Origin: Cellvibrionales bacterium UBA2511
GTDB lineage: Bacteria > Pseudomonadota > Gammaproteobacteria > Pseudomonadales > Porticoccaceae
Assembly (NCBI GenBank): GCA_002341315.1
Contig: DDNV01000008.1
Coordinates: forward strand, 3,649 to 13,478
DNA length: 9,830 nt
Direction of reading: 5' to 3'
In this document: positions 1-9,017 of the stretch, in pieces
How positions within the stretch are numbered: position 1 is the first letter of the stretch
Layout: the number at the start of each line of letters is the position of its first letter
Translations under genes and position numbers: made by a program
The notes under the pieces: generated by a model
The model's input: only the letters and a program-made list of their open reading frames with translations
Databases searched by the model: none
What the model was told of the DNA's origin: nothing

Positions 1-693
1 TTTTATCTGCTCTATCTACTGATAGTCTTTGTTTTTGGCCTCGTTTCTATCATTTCCGGGCCTTTTCTAGGTTACCTGAACCGTCACCGTCTACTCACCA
101 CCGCCGGCATGCTGATTAACCGTGCGCTGAGTCTCACCTGTGGTATTAACGTCCAGGTAGATGGTCTGGAAAATGTTCCCCATACCCCCTGCGTTATCCT
201 CAGCAAGCACCAGTCCACCTGGGAGGTTTTTTTCCTGCAGCGGCTCTTTATGCCCGTCAGCACCATCCTGAAACAGGAGTTACTGAAAATACCTTTTTTT
301 GGCTGGGGTATCCGTCTGATGCACCCCATTGCCATTGATCGCAGCAACCCACGCCAGGCCATGAAGCAGGTTATGCAGCAGGGCACACAACGTATCGGCG
401 AAGGGAATCGGGTCGTTATTTATCCAGAGGGGTCCCGCATCCCTTTTGGTAAAATTGGCAAGTATGGTCGAAGTGGCGCCGCCCTGGCGATTGCAGCGGG
501 TGTGCCCATCATTCCGGTAGCGCATAATGCGGGCTATTGCTGGCCAGCCCGGCAACTGATGAAACGATCGGGTACGATCCATGTCATTATTGGCAAGCCC
601 ATTCTTGTGACACCGGAAAGCAACAGTCAGGCTGTGACAGAACAGGTTAAAGACTGGATTGAGACACAGCAGCTAAAATTGGCCGACCAGTAA
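1..693 (+). CDS. plsC: 1-acyl-sn-glycerol-3-phosphate acyltransferase (PlsC/LPLAT family), 5' end outside window
   Basis: The frame is open from the first base, so the N-terminus is missing and the ATG at 109 is internal. About 230 residues are visible. The family transfers an acyl chain to the sn-2 position of lysophosphatidate at the inner membrane. The visible start is hydrophobic (FYLLYLLIVFVFGLVSII), consistent with a membrane anchor. Block I of the family appears as KHQSTWE, with the catalytic His at 208-210 and Glu at 223-225 where E. coli PlsC has HX4D. The substrate-binding block YPEGSR is at 421-438, followed by the PIIPVAHNAGYCWP stretch typical of this pseudomonad-like branch. The gene converges on gyrB, as I recall for the acyltransferase gene next to gyrB in Pseudomonas. 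It has no terminator of its own and probably shares the one near 1000 with the next small gene. The family is sure; exact acyl-acceptor specificity is not. Confidence 0.88.
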   Translation, partial: FYLLYLLIVFVFGLVSIISGPFLGYLNRHRLLTTAGMLINRALSLTCGINVQVDGLENVPHTPCVILSKHQSTWEVFFLQRLFMPVSTILKQELLKIPFFGWGIRLMHPIAIDRSNPRQAMKQVMQQGTQRIGEGNRVVIYPEGSRIPFGKIGKYGRSGAALAIAAGVPIIPVAHNAGYCWPARQLMKRSGTIHVIIGKPILVTPESNSQAVTEQVKDWIETQQLKLADQ

Positions 694-780
694 GTTTTTC
701 ATCACAAGCTGTTAGATTTTCTACCCATACACTCCTACACTGACTTGTGTGACTGTCCACAACAAGCGTGGGTTTTATGC

Positions 781-954
781 ATGAAAGATCTAGATAAAGG
801 TGCTTATATTGGAGAAGATCGACGCAAAGTGCAGCGCCGGAAAAGCCCCGATAGGCGTGAGGATATTCGCTTTGAACCCAGCAAAGTCGATCGTAGGGAA
901 AATCGCGGTCGCCGGAAAACGGATGGCGATGTGTGGCGGGATCACGAAGAATAG
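781..954 (+). CDS. small arginine-rich DRR/GRR-repeat protein of unknown function
   Basis: This 57-residue protein is highly charged. It contains repeated DRR or RR units: EDRRK, QRRK, DRRED, DRREN, GRRKTD. It ends in VWRDHEE. There is no signal peptide, membrane segment or Cys/His metal motif. I chose the ATG at 781; an in-frame TTG at 745 would add 12 residues (MCDCPQQAWVLC) unlike the rest. No strong Shine-Dalgarno sequence precedes either start. The regular repeat pattern and the terminator shortly after the stop argue for a real gene. The composition could suit binding to nucleic acid or an acidic partner, but that is only inference. I recall similar short DRR-repeat hypothetical proteins in marine gammaproteobacteria but cannot name a family. 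It follows plsC by 87 bases and may be cotranscribed with it. Confidence 0.6.
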   Translation: MKDLDKGAYIGEDRRKVQRRKSPDRREDIRFEPSKVDRRENRGRRKTDGDVWRDHEE

Positions 955-983
955 AGCGGCCTGCGTACAGGTAAACAGGCCAT

Positions 984-1013
984 AAAAAAACCCGACCAAT
1001 GGCCGGGTTTTTT
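984..1013. terminator. bidirectional Rho-independent terminator between the DRR-repeat gene and gyrB
   Basis: An A7 tract (984-990) precedes CCCG (991-994), which pairs with CGGG (1004-1007). CC (996-997) pairs with GG (1001-1002) around an AAT loop, with one internal mismatch. A T6 tract (1008-1013) follows. Both strands therefore read a GC stem followed by a T run, so one hairpin can stop transcription from plsC and the small gene (+) and from gyrB (-). A second hairpin without a T run lies just left of it: GGCCTG (958-963) pairs with CAGGCC (976-981). Confidence 0.85.
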
Positions 1014-1030
1014 ATTTATAAATCAATCAG

Positions 1031-3469
<2,439 letters not shown>

Positions 3470-3492
3470 TCATATTAATTTCTGGATGTAGA

Positions 3493-4596
3493 TTACTCAG
3501 TGCAATGCTCTTCCCGAACAGAACCCTGTTCCACGTGGAACAACCTAAGTTCGCTTGTTGTCTCTGGCCAGAGGTCCAAAAGATCCCTCCGCTCTACGCC
3601 CGTAACGAATATTTGAGCACCGAGGACACTAAGCTTTTCACAAACCTGCTGTCTGTGTTTTAGATCCAGTTCTGCCGGCAGGTCATCTATCAAATAAAGC
3701 CCGGACCGACCGGTTTTATTATAAAAAAGATAGCCTTGTGCAACTTGCATAGCCGTCGCCAGCACTTTTAGCTGCCCGCGAGATAGAATATCGCTGGCAT
3801 TCTGTTTCTTTATCCTGATCCGTAAATCCGCACGGTGGGGGCCATGATGGGTAGTTTTTAGCAGGCGATCTCTCTGGCGATCTTTCAGTAGCACCTCCGT
3901 CAAACCCACCGCCTCATCCCAGCCAGGATTAACAATGAAGTCCACATCAGCCAAACCCTCAGACAGCTCACAAGCCACCTGTTTGACTATGGGCAACAAA
4001 TCATTGAGGTAGGCATTTCTCGAGGTATTTATCTGTTGCGCGAGATCGACAAATTCAGTATCCCATACAGCCAACAACTGTTCGTCTATTCTATCATGTC
4101 GCATTAGCGAATTGCGTTGTTTCAATACACGCTGGTAGCGTCGTACCAACTGTTTGTAGTTGTGTTCCACGTGGAACACACCCCAATCGATAAATCGGCG
4201 ACGATATTGTGGGCCACCACCAATCAGGTCAAAGCCCTCGGCATTTAAAAGCAACAATGGCAAAGTTTCAGCAAGAGCCGATGCGGCAGAAATTTGTTGT
4301 CCATTTATTTTGAATAAGAAATCGCCTTGGCGACCACGAGAAATACCTATCGGCGTTGAAACACCGCAAGATTCGCGCAAACCATACGCGGTGCAGACCT
4401 GCTCTTGGGTATTTATGACGGTGTTGAGAATACGGCTTCGGAAGGAACGACCACGACCCAACAGAAAAATCGCCTCGAGAATGCTGGTCTTGCCACTACC
4501 GTTGGGACCGTGGAAAAGATTCACTTGCGGAGAAAGAGACAGCTGAATGTGCTTCAAATTTCTCAATCCGTGCACATGCAACTGTTTAAGATACAT
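3493..4596 (-). CDS. recF: DNA replication and repair protein RecF
   Basis: RecF is an SMC/Rad50-like ATPase that works with RecO and RecR to load RecA at single-strand gaps and help stalled forks restart. The protein has 367 residues, about ten more than E. coli RecF. Walker A is GPNGSGKTS (30-38), the ABC signature is LSRGQ (271-275), and Walker B is YLIDDLPAELD (301-311). The ATG start gives the usual MYLKQLHVHGLRNL beginning. Its ribosome-binding site is weak, which fits translation following dnaN 37 nt upstream. Two FHVE peptides, at residues 141-144 and 353-356, are encoded by perfect parS palindromes. The second lies in the C-terminal tail, which suggests the DNA site partly dictates the protein sequence there. 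No damage to any motif is seen. Confidence 0.97.
   Translation of the reverse strand: MYLKQLHVHGLRNLKHIQLSLSPQVNLFHGPNGSGKTSILEAIFLLGRGRSFRSRILNTVINTQEQVCTAYGLRESCGVSTPIGISRGRQGDFLFKINGQQISAASALAETLPLLLLNAEGFDLIGGGPQYRRRFIDWGVFHVEHNYKQLVRRYQRVLKQRNSLMRHDRIDEQLLAVWDTEFVDLAQQINTSRNAYLNDLLPIVKQVACELSEGLADVDFIVNPGWDEAVGLTEVLLKDRQRDRLLKTTHHGPHRADLRIRIKKQNASDILSRGQLKVLATAMQVAQGYLFYNKTGRSGLYLIDDLPAELDLKHRQQVCEKLSVLGAQIFVTGVERRDLLDLWPETTSELRLFHVEQGSVREEHCTE
3527..3542. promoter_or_regulatory. parS: parS centromere-like site (ParB binding), recF 3' end
   Basis: TGTTCCACGTGGAACA is a perfect 16-bp palindrome. It matches the parS consensus bound by chromosomal ParB (Spo0J) proteins, and this exact version is the one I recall from Pseudomonas. 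It lies in recF, where its core encodes FHVE (residues 353-356). Location a few kilobases from the candidate origin is as expected for chromosome partitioning. parA and parB themselves are not in the window. Confidence 0.9.
4163..4178. promoter_or_regulatory. parS: parS centromere-like site (ParB binding), mid recF
   Basis: This is a second copy of TGTTCCACGTGGAACA, identical over all 16 bases to the site at 3527. It extends to a perfect 20-bp palindrome at 4161-4180 by one flanking TG/CA pair on each side. The core encodes FHVE at recF residues 141-144, in the conserved DWGVFHVEHN stretch. The two sites are 636 bp apart centre to centre. Confidence 0.92.
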
Positions 4597-4633
4597 TGAC
4601 TGCGTCGATTGTTATATCCAAAACAGACACGCT

Positions 4634-5737
4634 CTATAGGCGCATCGGCATGACCACGTAGACAGCGCCCGCAGTCGCGGGGTCTTCAATCAGCGCACTG
4701 CTGTTTGCATCGGACAGGGTAAAGCGGACCTCCTCCCCACGTAAGACATTAAGCACATCAATGACATAGCTGACATTAAAACCTATTTCCAATTCACCAG
4801 CGTCATAGTTAACGGCTACGTCTTCCTGGGCTTCCTCTTGCTCCGGGTTATTCGCTGTCAACGTCAGCAGGCCATCACTGAGAAGCAAACGCACACCGCG
4901 GTACTTTTCATTGGAAAGGATCGCGGTGCGACTAAATGCCTGCCGCAGCTCCTCCCTCCGACCGGTGAGTTGTTTATTGCCACCCTTGGGCAAGACACGC
5001 TGATAGTCAGGATAGGCGCCATCAACCAATTTTGAAGTAAAACGAAATTCTGGTGTTGAAACCCGTATGTGATTATTGCCAAGTACAACTTCAACCCCGG
5101 CATCTTCAACGAGCAGGCGGGACAGCTCCAAAACACCCTTGCGCGGGATAATGACCTGAATCGCGTCGCTGTCAAGATTCTCCAGGGGTGCGTCACGCAT
5201 GGCCAACCGGTGGCCATCGGTTGCAACCACCCGGACCCGGCCTTCACCGACCTCAAGCAGCATGCCATTCAGATAGTAACGTACATCCTGCTGAGCCATG
5301 GCAAATGCTGTGCTATCCAGCAATTGTTTAAAGGTTTGCTGACTCAGGGAAAACTCCCTGTTACCAGGGCCATCTTCTACACTCGGAAATTCATTTGCCG
5401 GCAGTGTTGACAGGGTAAAACGGCTCCTACCACTCGTAACAGTTGCACGACCCGCATCCACCGAAATAGTCAACTCTGCACCCTCGGGCAAAGAACGACA
5501 AATATCCATCAATTTTCGACCGGGCACCGTGATTTCACCATCTATAACCGGACTATCACCCAGATCCAGATAACCAAGAATTTCCACCTCAAGATCCGTT
5601 CCAGTTAACGATAGACGACCGTCACTCAATCCAATCAGCACATTCGATAGGATGGGTAAGGTCTGACGTCTTTCAACAACGCCAACTACCAACTGCAGGG
5701 GCTTTAGAAAATCTTCTCGCGATACGGTGAACTTCAT
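4634..5737 (-). CDS. dnaN: DNA polymerase III sliding clamp (beta subunit)
   Basis: DnaN forms the ring-shaped homodimer that tethers DNA polymerase III and many repair proteins to DNA. The protein has 367 residues against 366 in E. coli, long enough for the three clamp domains of about 120 residues each. The N-terminus MKFTVSREDFLKPLQLVVGVVERRQTLPILSN and the C-terminus YVVMPMRL are both diagnostic. The ATG start has a good GGAAGA Shine-Dalgarno sequence 6 nt upstream. It lies 94 nt after dnaA and 37 nt before recF on the same strand. I found no convincing promoter in the dnaA-dnaN gap, so cotranscription with dnaA is likely. Nothing unusual is seen in the sequence. Confidence 0.98.
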   Translation of the reverse strand: MKFTVSREDFLKPLQLVVGVVERRQTLPILSNVLIGLSDGRLSLTGTDLEVEILGYLDLGDSPVIDGEITVPGRKLMDICRSLPEGAELTISVDAGRATVTSGRSRFTLSTLPANEFPSVEDGPGNREFSLSQQTFKQLLDSTAFAMAQQDVRYYLNGMLLEVGEGRVRVVATDGHRLAMRDAPLENLDSDAIQVIIPRKGVLELSRLLVEDAGVEVVLGNNHIRVSTPEFRFTSKLVDGAYPDYQRVLPKGGNKQLTGRREELRQAFSRTAILSNEKYRGVRLLLSDGLLTLTANNPEQEEAQEDVAVNYDAGELEIGFNVSYVIDVLNVLRGEEVRFTLSDANSSALIEDPATAGAVYVVMPMRL

Positions 5738-5831
5738 TAGCTATCTTCCAACAAGTAAATAGGGCCGGTTATCTGAGGGCTACTATTATGATCTATCCTG
5801 GATTCCGGGAACAGTTTTTGTCGTCTGACAA

Positions 5832-7262
5832 TCAGGTGGTCAATGCCCGTAGTAGTTGCTTGAAGTCCTCACCTATATCACGACTCGTTTCCTGCAACTC
5901 CTTGACCTTCCGGCATGCGTGGAGGACCGTTGTATGATCCCGGCCACCAAAGGCCTCCCCTATTTCCGGCAAACTGTGATTTGTCAGCTCCTTGGCCAGG
6001 GCCATTGCCACCTGCCGTGGTCTGGCAATTGACCGGCTTCTGCGTTTTGAAAGAAGCTCAGACAGTTTAACCTTGTAATATTCAGATACCACCCGCTGGA
6101 TATTATCGATGGTCACCAGCTTGTCCTGCAGGGCTAGGAGATCCCGAAGTGATTCACGAATAAGGTCTATATCTATTGGCCTACCGGTAAAGTGGGCACT
6201 TGCTATAACTCTTTTTAAAGCACCTTCAAGCTCTCGCACATTTGACCGGATACGCTGGGCAATAAAAAAAGCAGCATCGGTCGGCAACTCAACCTTTGCC
6301 TGGTGGGCCTTTTTAATAAGAATCGCTACGCGGGTTTCCAGTTCCGGGGGCTCTACCGCAACAGTCAGCCCCCACCCGAAACGGGATTTGAGGCGCTCTT
6401 CAAGACCATTGATTTCTTTTGGGTAACGGTCACAGGTCAGTATCATTTGCTGACCGCCCTCAAGGAGTGCATTGAAGGTATGAAAAAACTCCTCCTGAGA
6501 TCGCTCCTTGCCTGCAAAAAATTGGATGTCATCAATCAACAAAGCATCCACGGAACGGTAGAAGCGCTTGAAATCGTTGATAGCATTTAACTGCAATGCC
6601 TTGACCATATCCGCAACAAAACGCTCAGAATGCAGATAAATAATTTTTGCATTGGGCTTCTGCAGGCGCAACGCATTACCCACAGCATGCATCAGGTGAG
6701 TTTTACCCAACCCAACCCCACCGTAGATAAAGAGGGGGTTATAAGACCCACCGGGATTTTCAGCAATCTGCTTCGAAGCAGCCAGTGCCAGCTGATTTGA
6801 TTTCCCCTCTACAAACGAAGAAAAGGTAAAAACTTCATTTATATTGCTCTGATGATTCAGGCCACCCTCAATACCACTGTTTCTTGTGGCTGAATGTGTT
6901 TGAGGTCGGGGTGGAACAGTAGCTGGCACCGGATCTGAAACAGCAGTATCAACCTCTATATCAGTAGATGGCTTCGAAACAGCTACACCACGCTCCCTTT
7001 CCAGGACCCCTGATTCCACGGTTACCGCACATCGCTCCCCGCAAACCTGCTGATAAATATCGACTATCCGATCAAGAAATTTGTCCGACACCCAGTCTTT
7101 CACAAAACGATTGGGTGCCAGCAGACAGACACTGTTTGTGGTGGTCGACCCTGTAGATTGTGAGGTATCGAGTTTTAGTGGCCTTATCCAGGTATTGAAT
7201 TGTTGTGCTGGCAACTCTTCCTGAAGATAACCTAGACACTTTTCCCATAAAATTTGAGCCAA
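5832..7262 (-). CDS. dnaA: chromosomal replication initiator protein DnaA
   Basis: DnaA binds DnaA boxes at oriC as an ATP-driven oligomer and melts the origin. It is 476 residues long. Domain I (about 1-85) contains [14 protein letters not shown] variable linker (about 86-140) is rich in Pro, Ser and Thr. The AAA+ domain has Walker [10 protein letters not shown] (181-189), Walker B LLIDDIQ (241-247) and the arginine finger in LKSRFGWGL (R294). Domain IV carries the DNA-binding signature [13 protein letters not shown] (440-452). The start is TTG at 7260-7262, preceded by AAGGGG with a 6-nt spacer. No in-frame ATG lies early enough to give domain I, so the TTG is well supported. A rare start codon fits the tight dosage control known for this gene. 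It leads the dnaN-recF-gyrB operon, and a DnaA box overlaps its likely promoter. Confidence 0.98.
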   Translation of the reverse strand: MAQILWEKCLGYLQEELPAQQFNTWIRPLKLDTSQSTGSTTTNSVCLLAPNRFVKDWVSDKFLDRIVDIYQQVCGERCAVTVESGVLERERGVAVSKPSTDIEVDTAVSDPVPATVPPRPQTHSATRNSGIEGGLNHQSNINEVFTFSSFVEGKSNQLALAASKQIAENPGGSYNPLFIYGGVGLGKTHLMHAVGNALRLQKPNAKIIYLHSERFVADMVKALQLNAINDFKRFYRSVDALLIDDIQFFAGKERSQEEFFHTFNALLEGGQQMILTCDRYPKEINGLEERLKSRFGWGLTVAVEPPELETRVAILIKKAHQAKVELPTDAAFFIAQRIRSNVRELEGALKRVIASAHFTGRPIDIDLIRESLRDLLALQDKLVTIDNIQRVVSEYYKVKLSELLSKRRSRSIARPRQVAMALAKELTNHSLPEIGEAFGGRDHTTVLHACRKVKELQETSRDIGEDFKQLLRALTT

Positions 7263-7330
7263 ACCAAACCCCTTCTTAGCTTTGTAGGCGGCACGAAAAT
7301 GCGGATACTTCGTGTTGTTTTTATGGACCC

Positions 7331-7359
7331 AGTCTAGCGATAAAAGACTCGGTTATCCA
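7331..7359 (-). promoter_or_regulatory. possible dnaA promoter overlapping a DnaA box
   Basis: On the minus strand TGGATA (7359-7354) and TAGACT (7336-7331) are separated by 17 bases and each match four of six sigma-70 consensus positions. The -35 half lies inside the DnaA box at 7353-7361. DnaA binding there would block the promoter, consistent with the autorepression known for dnaA. The match is modest, and other start sites in this AT-rich region are possible. Confidence 0.3.
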
Positions 7360-7361
7360 CA
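7353..7361 (+). promoter_or_regulatory. DnaA box TTATCCACA
   Basis: This is an exact match to the strongest DnaA-binding 9-mer. It is the box nearest dnaA, 91 bases from the start codon, and overlaps the possible -35 element. Confidence 0.85.
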
Positions 7362-7443
7362 CCTATCTGGCATTACCATAACAGAGAGAAAACTAATTAT
7401 AGTTATATTTATCAGCAAGTTATCTAATGCAATAGGTTTTATG

Positions 7444-7452
7444 TTATACACA
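7444..7452 (+). promoter_or_regulatory. DnaA box TTATACACA
   Basis: This is an exact match to TTATNCACA in the same orientation as the box at 7353. It lies within the AT-rich part of the intergenic region. Confidence 0.8.
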
Positions 7453-7490
7453 GAAAAAAAGTTTGTAATGGTTGTTTTTTAATCAAAAAC

Positions 7491-7499
7491 TGTGGATAA
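7491..7499 (-). promoter_or_regulatory. DnaA box TTATCCACA (minus strand)
   Basis: The plus strand reads TGTGGATAA, an exact match to the high-affinity box on the opposite strand. It faces the box at 7444 across a 38-base AT-rich spacer. Confidence 0.83.
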
Positions 7500-7553
7500 C
7501 CTGTTATCAAAATGTGTGTTTACTGGGGATTTGCTGTCAAAGAGATCTAGTGG

Positions 7554-7575
7554 GCAGGCGGTGTTACTGGCCTGC
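7554..7575. repeat. inverted repeat downstream of mnmE
   Basis: GCAGGC (7554-7559) pairs with GCCTGC (7570-7575) around a 10-base loop, about 30 bases after the mnmE stop. No T run follows on the minus strand, so it is not a standard intrinsic terminator. It may slow transcription entering the candidate origin or stabilise the mRNA end. A weaker repeat, AATGACT/AGTCATT (7583-7589 and 7604-7610), overlaps the mnmE stop. Confidence 0.35.
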
Positions 7576-7605
7576 AGTGATTAATGACTGTCCGTCCCAA
7601 TAAAG

Positions 7606-8979
7606 TCATTTTCCGATGCAAAAACTGGAAAAAATTTCGCCCAGTAGATCATCCGGGGTAAATTCACCTGTAATTTCAGCCAGGCACTGCTGGGCCAAAC
7701 GCAAATCTTCGGCAAGTAACTCGCCCGCACCAGCCTCATTGAGTTGTTTTTCGCCACTACACAGGTATTGCTGGGTACGCTGCAAGGCATCAAGGTGGCG
7801 CCGTCTGGCGCTAAAACTCCCCGTCTCGCTACCCGAATAACCCATGCACTGCTTGAGATGGTCAACCAGGTAATTCAGCCCATGGTTCTGTTTGGCCGAG
7901 ATTGTCACTACCGGATGCCCCTGATTCTCTGTGATGCCCACCGGAATGTCTGACACATCCGCTTTATTCAAGATGAAACTGATATTTTCGGCCTGTGGAA
8001 ACCTCCTAAAATACTCCGGCCAGTTCTTTTGTGGATCCAGCGAATAGGGTTGGCTGCTATCCACCACAAACAGAACCCGATCCGCCTCTTCTATTGCCTG
8101 CCAGGCGCGACGGATACCTTCCTGCTCAATCGGGTCACCAGACTCGCGCAAGCCCGCTGTGTCGATGATATGCAGCGGCATCCCGTCCAGACTGATCTCT
8201 TCGCGTAATAAATCCCTGGTGGTCCCCTCTATATCAGTGACTATTGCACTGTCCCTACCCGACAGCGCATTGAGTAAACTGGACTTGCCGGCATTGGGCT
8301 TACCTGCAATAACGACAGTCATACCCTCTTTCAACAGGGCACCCTGTTTTGCTTGATCAAAAACCCCATCAAACCGGGTAACAATCTCATGCAGATCTGC
8401 GCTGACCCGGCCATCAGCCAAAAAGTCGATTTCTTCCTCGGGAAAATCAATGGCCGCTTCCACATAAACCCGCAGAGCGGTCAATGCCTCCAGTAATTGG
8501 TGGATGCTTGTGGAGAAAGCCCCCTGCAGAGAGCGGACTGCACAACGGGCAGCCTGCACTGAGGTGGCATCTATGAGATCGGCAATGGCTTCGGCCTGGG
8601 TCAGATCGAGCTTGTCATTGAGAAAAGCACGTTGTGAGAACTCGCCGGGCAAGGCCAGCCTGGCTCCCAGCTCAACGGCCCGCTGTAGCAGCATATCCAT
8701 GATAACCGGACCACCATGCCCCTGCAGTTCGAGCACATGCTCTCCGGTAAAGGAATGGGGTGCAGGAAAATAGATCGCCAGACCGCGATCAATCACCTGA
8801 GAATTGCCGTCGTGAAAGTCTGTAAAAACAGCTTTGCGGGATTCCAGGCTCTTCCCAATTAACCCCTCGACAAAGGGACCCAGTGCGGCCCCTGAAATAC
8901 GTATCACGCCGACCCCACCGCGGCCCGGTGGAGTCGCCACTGCGACAATAACATCCTGATCGTGACTGGGGCTGTTCAT
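7606..8979 (-). CDS. mnmE: tRNA uridine-5-carboxymethylaminomethyl modification GTPase MnmE
   Basis: With MnmG, MnmE installs the cmnm5 group on the wobble uridine of certain tRNAs, using a tetrahydrofolate-bound one-carbon unit and GTP. It has 457 residues against 454 in E. coli. The N-terminal folate-binding domain runs to about residue 120. The inserted G domain shows GKPNAGKS (226-233), GTTRD (252-256), DTAG (273-276) and NKAD (338-341). The C-terminal FCIGK supplies the conserved catalytic Cys (C454). The ATG start is clear from the family N-terminus ([22 protein letters not shown]), although the Shine-Dalgarno match (GGTGA) is weak and close. It lies 38 bases after yidC on the same strand, with a terminator hairpin between. 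Unusually its 3' end faces the dnaA 5' region. Confidence 0.98.
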   Translation of the reverse strand: MNSPSHDQDVIVAVATPPGRGGVGVIRISGAALGPFVEGLIGKSLESRKAVFTDFHDGNSQVIDRGLAIYFPAPHSFTGEHVLELQGHGGPVIMDMLLQRAVELGARLALPGEFSQRAFLNDKLDLTQAEAIADLIDATSVQAARCAVRSLQGAFSTSIHQLLEALTALRVYVEAAIDFPEEEIDFLADGRVSADLHEIVTRFDGVFDQAKQGALLKEGMTVVIAGKPNAGKSSLLNALSGRDSAIVTDIEGTTRDLLREEISLDGMPLHIIDTAGLRESGDPIEQEGIRRAWQAIEEADRVLFVVDSSQPYSLDPQKNWPEYFRRFPQAENISFILNKADVSDIPVGITENQGHPVVTISAKQNHGLNYLVDHLKQCMGYSGSETGSFSARRRHLDALQRTQQYLCSGEKQLNEAGAGELLAEDLRLAQQCLAEITGEFTPDDLLGEIFSSFCIGK

Positions 8980-8987
8980 GTATCACC

Positions 8988-9010
8988 AAAAAGGCTCCCG
9001 GAGGAGCCTT
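8988..9010 (-). terminator. intrinsic terminator after yidC, in the mnmE leader
   Basis: On the minus strand AAGGCTCC (9010-9003) pairs perfectly with GGAGCCTT (8998-8991) around a TCCG loop. The following T run reaches 8988. The loop is a UNCG tetraloop closed by C-G, among the most stable RNA loops known. It starts 7 bases past the yidC stop and ends 8 bases before the mnmE start. It may act as a partial terminator that lowers mnmE expression relative to yidC. Confidence 0.82.
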
Positions 9011-9017
9011 GAAGTAT

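Larger units (their letters stand above)
7263..7605. other. oriC: candidate chromosomal origin (oriC) in the mnmE-dnaA intergenic region
   Basis: These 343 bases contain no credible gene. They hold three perfect matches to the DnaA box TTATNCACA, at 7353-7361 (+), 7444-7452 (+) and 7491-7499 (-). The stretch from about 7381 to 7490 is very AT-rich, with runs such as AACTAATTATAGTTATATTT and GTTGTTTTTTAATC that could serve as an unwinding element. The position directly upstream of dnaA matches the origin position in pseudomonads. There is only one GATC site (7544-7547), so control by clustered GATC methylation as in E. coli is not suggested. The call rests on box spacing, AT content and context; no skew plot or replication data were available. 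Confidence 0.75.

Noticed and set aside
745..780. Upstream TTG start for the DRR-repeat protein
   Set aside because: The added residues are Cys-rich and unlike the repeat body, and the ATG at 781 is a simpler start. It is not excluded.
694..780. Regulatory RNA or promoter between plsC and the small gene
   Set aside because: No clear hairpin, -35/-10 pair or strong ribosome-binding site could be identified.
4160..4546. 128-residue open frame on the plus strand opposite recF
   Set aside because: It is a shadow of the recF reading frame; the composition is implausible and the opposite strand carries all RecF motifs.
4864..5268. 134-residue minus-strand frame overlapping dnaN
   Set aside because: It lies out of frame within dnaN, whose full-length product is unambiguous.
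5738..5831. Promoter for dnaN in the dnaA-dnaN gap
   Set aside because: A CATAAT -10-like sequence exists on the minus strand, but no acceptable -35 sits at 15-19 bases. Only the Shine-Dalgarno is convincing.
7420..7428. TTATCTAAT as a further DnaA box
   Set aside because: It has three mismatches to TTATNCACA, so it is too weak to list.
7481..7517. IHF sites in the candidate origin
   Set aside because: AATCAA and TATCAA halves occur, but the required TTR follows neither at the right distance.
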